A stretch of 10,660 bases of DNA from Pseudomonadota bacterium (GTDB lineage Bacteria > Pseudomonadota > Alphaproteobacteria > Rhizobiales > Hyphomicrobiaceae): positions 1 through 10,660 of the forward strand of contig QGVC01000099.1 of the NCBI GenBank assembly GCA_003242645.1. Direction: 5' to 3'. Made by a program: the position numbers and the translations under genes. The stretch's first letter is position 1. Each line of letters opens with the position of its first letter. This document shows positions 7,613 through 10,660 of this stretch, in pieces. The notes beneath the pieces are model-generated. The model made no database searches, had not been told where the DNA came from, and saw only the letters and a list, made by a program, of their open reading frames with translations.

Positions 7613-8538
7613 CAACGGCCCCCGACTACACTACTGATGGAATACAGGTCGCTCGGCATGGTGACCAGACCCCACGCGATACGCAGGCAGACGAGCAGCA
7701 CGAGACCTGCCAACAGAAACCGCAGCTGCTCAGCTTTCAGCTTCTGACCGGCTGCCACGCCGAACTGAGCTCCGATGACGCCTCCGATCATCAGGATAAT
7801 GGCCAACACGATATCGACGGTTTTGTTCTGCGTCGCGTGCAGAACGGTCGTGAAGGCGGTGACAAAGACGATCTGGAAAAGCGAGGTCCCCACGACGATG
7901 TTCGTCGGGACGCGGAGCAGGTAGATCATCGCGGGAACCATGATGAACCCGCCGCCGACGCCCATGATGGCGCCCAAGAGGCCGACAACCATGCCGATGG
8001 CGAATGGCGGGATGGCGCTGATGTACAGCTTCGACCGATGGAAGCGCATCTTCAGCGGCAGCTTATGCACCCAGAGGTGCTGGCCCGGCCGCTTGACGGC
8101 AGGAGCCTTGCCTTGACGCGCCTTGCGGATCGCGTTGGCGCTTTCCATCAGCATCAACACACCGATGATGCCGAGGAAGGTCACGTACGCGACTGAAACG
8201 AAGAACTCGAACTGACCGATCTGGCGGAGCAGCTTGACCAACTGGACGCCGACGAGAGATCCGAAAATACCTCCCGCCAAGAGCACGGTGCCCATCTTTA
8301 TGTCGACGTTGTTGCGCCGCCATTGAGCAATTGCACCGGAAACGGAGGAGGCGACGATCTGGGCTGCCTCGGTGCCAACGGCGACCGCAGCCGGAATTCC
8401 GTTAAAGATGAGCAGCGGCGTCATCAGAAAGCCGCCACCGATGCCGAATAGACCGGAGAGAAAACCCACCGCACCGCCCATGCCAAGGAACACGAAGACG
8501 TTCACAGGCATTTCGGCGATGGGCAGGTACAGATTCAT
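7612..8538 (-). CDS. TauE/SafE-family sulfite/organosulfonate exporter-like permease
   Basis: This 308-residue inner-membrane protein belongs to the TauE/SafE family (formerly DUF81), whose members export sulfite, sulfoacetate or related anions. The family's two-fold internal repeat is clear: FGIGGGFLMTPLL at 31-43 in the first half and MGVGGGFIMVPAM at 192-204 in the second, each after a Gly-rich hydrophobic helix. Seven to nine membrane helices are visible, with a basic hydrophilic loop near 135-170 (RKARQGKAPAVKR). The length is slightly above the typical 250-270, mostly because of this loop. The start is an ATG at 8538; Met10 (8511) is a possible alternative. It is the first gene of a two-gene unit with the TIGR02186 gene, whose start overlaps its stop. 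Substrate within the family cannot be told from sequence, and no sulfur-oxidation or taurine genes are in the window. Confidence 0.92.
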   Translation of the reverse strand: MNLYLPIAEMPVNVFVFLGMGGAVGFLSGLFGIGGGFLMTPLLIFNGIPAAVAVGTEAAQIVASSVSGAIAQWRRNNVDIKMGTVLLAGGIFGSLVGVQLVKLLRQIGQFEFFVSVAYVTFLGIIGVLMLMESANAIRKARQGKAPAVKRPGQHLWVHKLPLKMRFHRSKLYISAIPPFAIGMVVGLLGAIMGVGGGFIMVPAMIYLLRVPTNIVVGTSLFQIVFVTAFTTVLHATQNKTVDIVLAIILMIGGVIGAQFGVAAGQKLKAEQLRFLLAGLVLLVCLRIAWGLVTMPSDLYSISSVVGGR

Positions 8539-8579
8539 GACAGCGCCGCACCCTGCTCCGGCATCGCGACTCCCGGCCC

Positions 8580-8597
8580 GGCGCTAACCCGAGCGCC
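8580..8597 (-). repeat. Short perfect hairpin in the tauE leader
   Basis: GGCGCT and AGCGCC form 6-bp perfect arms around a 6-nt loop, 42 bp upstream of the tauE ATG and inside its presumed leader. No T-run follows it on the minus strand, so it is not a classical terminator. It may influence the leader, or be chance in GC-rich DNA. Confidence 0.3.
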
Positions 8598-8653
8598 AGA
8601 GGAGATCTGCTCAGCCGGAAGAGGCAGAATTTGGTGAGTTACCGGTTGTGTCC

Positions 8654-8682
8654 TTTAAGCCAGCCTACGCGTTCTGGGTCAA
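8654..8682 (-). promoter_or_regulatory. Weak promoter candidate for tauE-TIGR02186
   Basis: On the minus strand TTGACC (8677-8682, five of six consensus bases) is followed after 17 bp by CTTAAA (8654-8659, three of six). Transcription would begin near 8647, giving a leader of roughly 108 nt. The -35 is convincing and the -10 poor. This is the best pair I could find in the 207-bp gap 8539-8745, which otherwise holds only the hairpin at 8580-8597 and no open reading frame I would call a gene. Confidence 0.3.
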
Positions 8683-8745
8683 TCTACAATTCGCCCTGCA
8701 AGCCGGAACGTTTCAATTTTTGTAACGGAATAAGTCCGCCGCTGG

Positions 8746-9099
8746 CTAAAGACCTTCCTCCAGGACCTCTTTTAGCACCACAGCATTGTTGTGCTGGGTA
8801 TCGCGTTTTGCGTAGAGCAGCGTGAGTGTTCCGGATCTGGCGATCTTGCGAAGTCGTTCGAGCGTCGGCTGAAGCTCCGGTTTCGACAGCTCCATTCGGT
8901 AGCGCCGTTGAAACTCGGCCCATTTGCTCTTGTCGGTGGTAGCGAGCCGGCGCAGCTCGCTACTGGGCGCCAATTCTTTGAGCCATTCCTTGATCGCGGC
9001 CTCCTCGCGTTTGACACCGCGAGGCCAGAGGCGATCGATCAGTACACGATAGCCATCCTTCGAACTTGAAGGCTCATAGATACGCTTACAAACGACCAC
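8746..9099 (-). CDS. DUF488 (YeaO-like) family protein
   Basis: This is a small soluble protein of 117 residues in the DUF488/YeaO family, widespread and without an established function. Its diagnostic segments are complete: KRIYEP at 5-10, DGYRVLIDRLWPRG at 15-28, the helical middle with the conserved W60 and FQRRYRMEL, and LLYAKRDTQHNNAVVL at 94-109 near the end. The length is normal for the family. The start is a GTG at 9099, supported by TGAGG at 9108-9112, 8 nt upstream, and by the canonical position of KRIYEP. It lies 66 bp downstream of the Sel1-repeat gene on the same strand, with an inverted repeat between them, and 207 bp upstream of tauE. It is probably its own unit or a distal part of the Sel1 transcript. 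Confidence 0.9.
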   Translation of the reverse strand: MVVCKRIYEPSSSKDGYRVLIDRLWPRGVKREEAAIKEWLKELAPSSELRRLATTDKSKWAEFQRRYRMELSKPELQPTLERLRKIARSGTLTLLYAKRDTQHNNAVVLKEVLEEGL

Positions 9100-9120
9100 G
9101 GCGCTCGCCTCAGGGTAAAT

Positions 9121-9180
9121 GAGGTCGGGTTACCTAGCTAGTGATCGCGACCCTGATGGCCGCGATCAGTTCCGACCCTC
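9121..9180 (-). repeat. Inverted repeat with outer arms at the Sel1-gene end
   Basis: The core is a perfect 8-bp inverted repeat, TGATCGCG (9142-9149) and CGCGATCA (9161-9168), with an 11-nt loop. The inner right arm includes the TGA stop of the Sel1 gene (9166-9168). Outer sequences GAGGTCGG (9121-9128) and CCGACCCTC (9172-9180) can extend the stem with a one-base bulge and an asymmetric internal loop. A further palindrome, CTAGCTAG, lies at 9134-9141. It could slow or end transcription of the Sel1 gene before the DUF488 gene, but no T-run follows on the minus strand, so an intrinsic terminator is only a possibility. Confidence 0.45.
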
Positions 9181-10660
9181 GTTACGCTTCCACGCCTCTC
9201 CGGCAGCCTTGGGATCATTGATCAGGCGATCAACCGGCTCGGGCTCCCAGGAGCGGATCATACTGTCGGCAGCCTGGAGCTCCGTCGCACTGAGCATCCA
9301 TCTTACACGGTCCCGTCGCCGCGCTGCCTCCTTGTCACCCGCGCGGGCGGCAAGGGCAAACCACTTGTAAGCCTCTTTCAGGTCGCGCTCGACGCCACGA
9401 CCGGTCTCGTACAGGATTGCGAGATTGTACTGGCTGTCAACCAGCCCGCGCTTCGCAGCCTCATGGAACCAGTAAGCGGCCGTTTTGAAGTCCGGCGAAC
9501 TCTCGCTGGCCGTCAGGACTGCGAAATTGTGCATGGCTTTCAAATGGCCCTTTTCCGCGGCGCTCTTGTACCACGCCATGGCCCGGCCGCGATCCACCGC
9601 TACCCCTAATCCGCGCTCATAGAGGGTGCCGAGACGGTATTGGGCCGGCGCGAAGCCTTTCGCAGCGGAGCGCTTGTACCATTCGGCCGCCTTCTCGAGA
9701 TCCCGAGCAACGCCGCGCCCTTCGTCGTAGCGGACCGCGACTTCGAACTCAGCAGATGGATCCCCATTGGCAGCAGCCATGCGGAGTGACAACGGTCCAA
9801 TGGCTGCCGGGGGCGTCGGCTTGTTTTCTGCTGCCGCTAGGTTGGAAGGCTGGCCATTTACGGCATCGGTATTCGGCACCATCAGGGAGGCGGGCACCGG
9901 CACCTCCCCTGCCTGAGCGTTGGCGGTGATCACGCCTGGTGCGATGACGATACCGCCCGCTGGCCACGTAGCTGCACCAGCTTCAGCCGAAGCATCCTCT
10001 ACGCCGCCAGGAGGTGAGAAGCCCCCACCGATCGAGACGCCCGGAGCAGATGGATTTTGAACCGCACCGCTCTTTATCTCCTGTGGGGTGCTTGGACTTG
10101 CGGCGCTCGCGCTGTCTTGACTGGATGAGCGTGCGCTCGCACCCAGCCTCAGGATTTCCTGGCCGAATTTCCAGGCACTGGCGAACTCGTCCTTGTAGGC
10201 GCTGTAGGTCGTGACCCCCACGCCAATGGCGAGCACCAGAGCCAGCGCCGCGACCAGCAAGCTCGAGAGGGGGTGGGGCCCTGATGCGCGACGTCCGCTC
10301 GATGCAGCGCGCTTCCGCACTGCCGAGCTCGAACCAACCGGCTCGCTGGAGGCCTTTTGGGCCGCGCGACGAGCGTCAGCGAGCAATGCTTCCCGGCTCC
10401 TAGGGAGCGGAGCTTGTTCGGCGCTCCCGGCGACGGTCAATGCAGAATTGGGCGATCCAGACTCCTGCCCCGACACCTCGCCGTTCGTGGGTAAAGCAAG
10501 TGTGTCCGGTCCGGCTCTTTCGGCTTTTGTGTCAGCACTCAGTTGGGACGGCGTGTCTCTGGTCACCCGGCTGATTGTGACCAGGCTCGACGTAGGCCGA
10601 TCTGCTCGCTCGAAGGGATACCTTGGCCGGGACAACCCGCCGCGGTTCCCATCCGCGGCG
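9166..10660 (-). CDS. PodJ-like Sel1-repeat membrane protein, 5' partial
   Basis: The frame is open to the right edge, with no ATG upstream; the TTG at 10635 is the only start-like codon near the edge, so I consider the gene truncated. Counting from that TTG (489 residues), 1-120 are disordered and rich in Ser, Ala and Pro, with a basic cluster at 107-118. A single membrane helix lies at about 124-144, which by the positive-inside rule puts the N-terminus in the cytoplasm. A second disordered stretch (about 165-283) leads to four Sel1 repeats at roughly 286-327, 328-363, 364-397 and 398-433; the third is two residues short. Motifs such as AEWYKRSAAKG and YKWFALAARAG are typical. The short third repeat and the tail after AGDKEAARRRD resemble PodJ, the polar organiser of Caulobacter, and rhizobial relatives. 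PodJ proteins have a long coiled-coil N-terminus, which would lie outside this window. No peptidoglycan-binding domain follows the repeats. Confidence 0.8.
   Translation of the reverse strand, partial: AADGNRGGLSRPRYPFERADRPTSSLVTISRVTRDTPSQLSADTKAERAGPDTLALPTNGEVSGQESGSPNSALTVAGSAEQAPLPRSREALLADARRAAQKASSEPVGSSSAVRKRAASSGRRASGPHPLSSLLVAALALVLAIGVGVTTYSAYKDEFASAWKFGQEILRLGASARSSSQDSASAASPSTPQEIKSGAVQNPSAPGVSIGGGFSPPGGVEDASAEAGAATWPAGGIVIAPGVITANAQAGEVPVPASLMVPNTDAVNGQPSNLAAAENKPTPPAAIGPLSLRMAAANGDPSAEFEVAVRYDEGRGVARDLEKAAEWYKRSAAKGFAPAQYRLGTLYERGLGVAVDRGRAMAWYKSAAEKGHLKAMHNFAVLTASESSPDFKTAAYWFHEAAKRGLVDSQYNLAILYETGRGVERDLKEAYKWFALAARAGDKEAARRRDRVRWMLSATELQAADSMIRSWEPEPVDRLINDPKAAGEAWKRNEGRN

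Noticed and set aside
6758..7747. 329-codon plus-strand frame opposite the TIGR02186 gene and the 3' end of tauE
   Set aside because: It is antisense to two well-supported genes, and its Arg/His/Ala-rich sequence with no domain fits a codon-bias shadow.
8723..8745. Possible terminator after the DUF488 gene (CGGA/TCCG arms)
   Set aside because: The stem has only four base pairs and is followed by an A-rich, not T-rich, stretch on the minus strand.
1..10660. A defence island, phage remnant or novel multi-gene system
   Set aside because: No nuclease-effector pairs, integrase, transposase, toxin-antitoxin genes, retron-like RNA or array is visible; the genes belong to known chromosomal families and composition is even.

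Overview
This window is a GC-rich stretch (about 60% by eye) of what looks like an alphaproteobacterial chromosome, most likely from the order Hyphomicrobiales. Three things point there: an Alph_Pro_TM/TIGR02186 membrane protein, a family known almost only from alphaproteobacteria; a PodJ-like Sel1-repeat protein; and a RuvX whose N-terminal spacing fits the rhizobial form. Nothing marks a mobile or foreign region: there is no transposase, integrase, tRNA, rRNA, CRISPR array or phage gene, and composition looks even throughout.

Layout. Positions 1-1116 (+) hold the 3' part of a gene for a membrane-linked helical GTPase, cut by the window edge. It converges on aidB (1171-2814, -), an acyl-CoA dehydrogenase-fold flavoprotein of the alkylation-response family. 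Upstream of aidB on the same strand lies ruvX (2922-3401, -), which diverges from a UPF0173 metallo-beta-lactamase-fold hydrolase (3527-4216, +). The 125-bp divergent region has a reasonable sigma-70-type promoter for the hydrolase. Next, 4315-6648 (+) encodes a large fusion of a polytopic membrane domain and a spermidine-synthase-like domain. It converges on a two-gene unit on the minus strand: a TauE/SafE anion exporter (7612-8538) followed by the TIGR02186 protein (6671-7612), with stop and start sharing one base. Then come a small DUF488/YeaO-like protein (8746-9099, -) and, running off the right edge, a PodJ-like Sel1-repeat protein (9166-10660, -).

How the genes may work together. The only clear functional unit is TauE plus TIGR02186: a multi-pass exporter and a secreted, C-terminally anchored partner that are probably translationally coupled. 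The aidB-ruvX tandem pairs two nucleic-acid-related genes and could be co-transcribed, but the sequence does not prove it. The remaining genes look like independent housekeeping or accessory genes.

No gene-free stretch exceeds 300 bases; the largest gap is 8539-8745 (207 bp), which holds a weak promoter candidate and a small hairpin. I found no convincing new multi-gene defence or biosynthetic system. The best targets for new biology are the uncharacterised TIGR02186 partner of TauE and the membrane/spermidine-synthase fusion.
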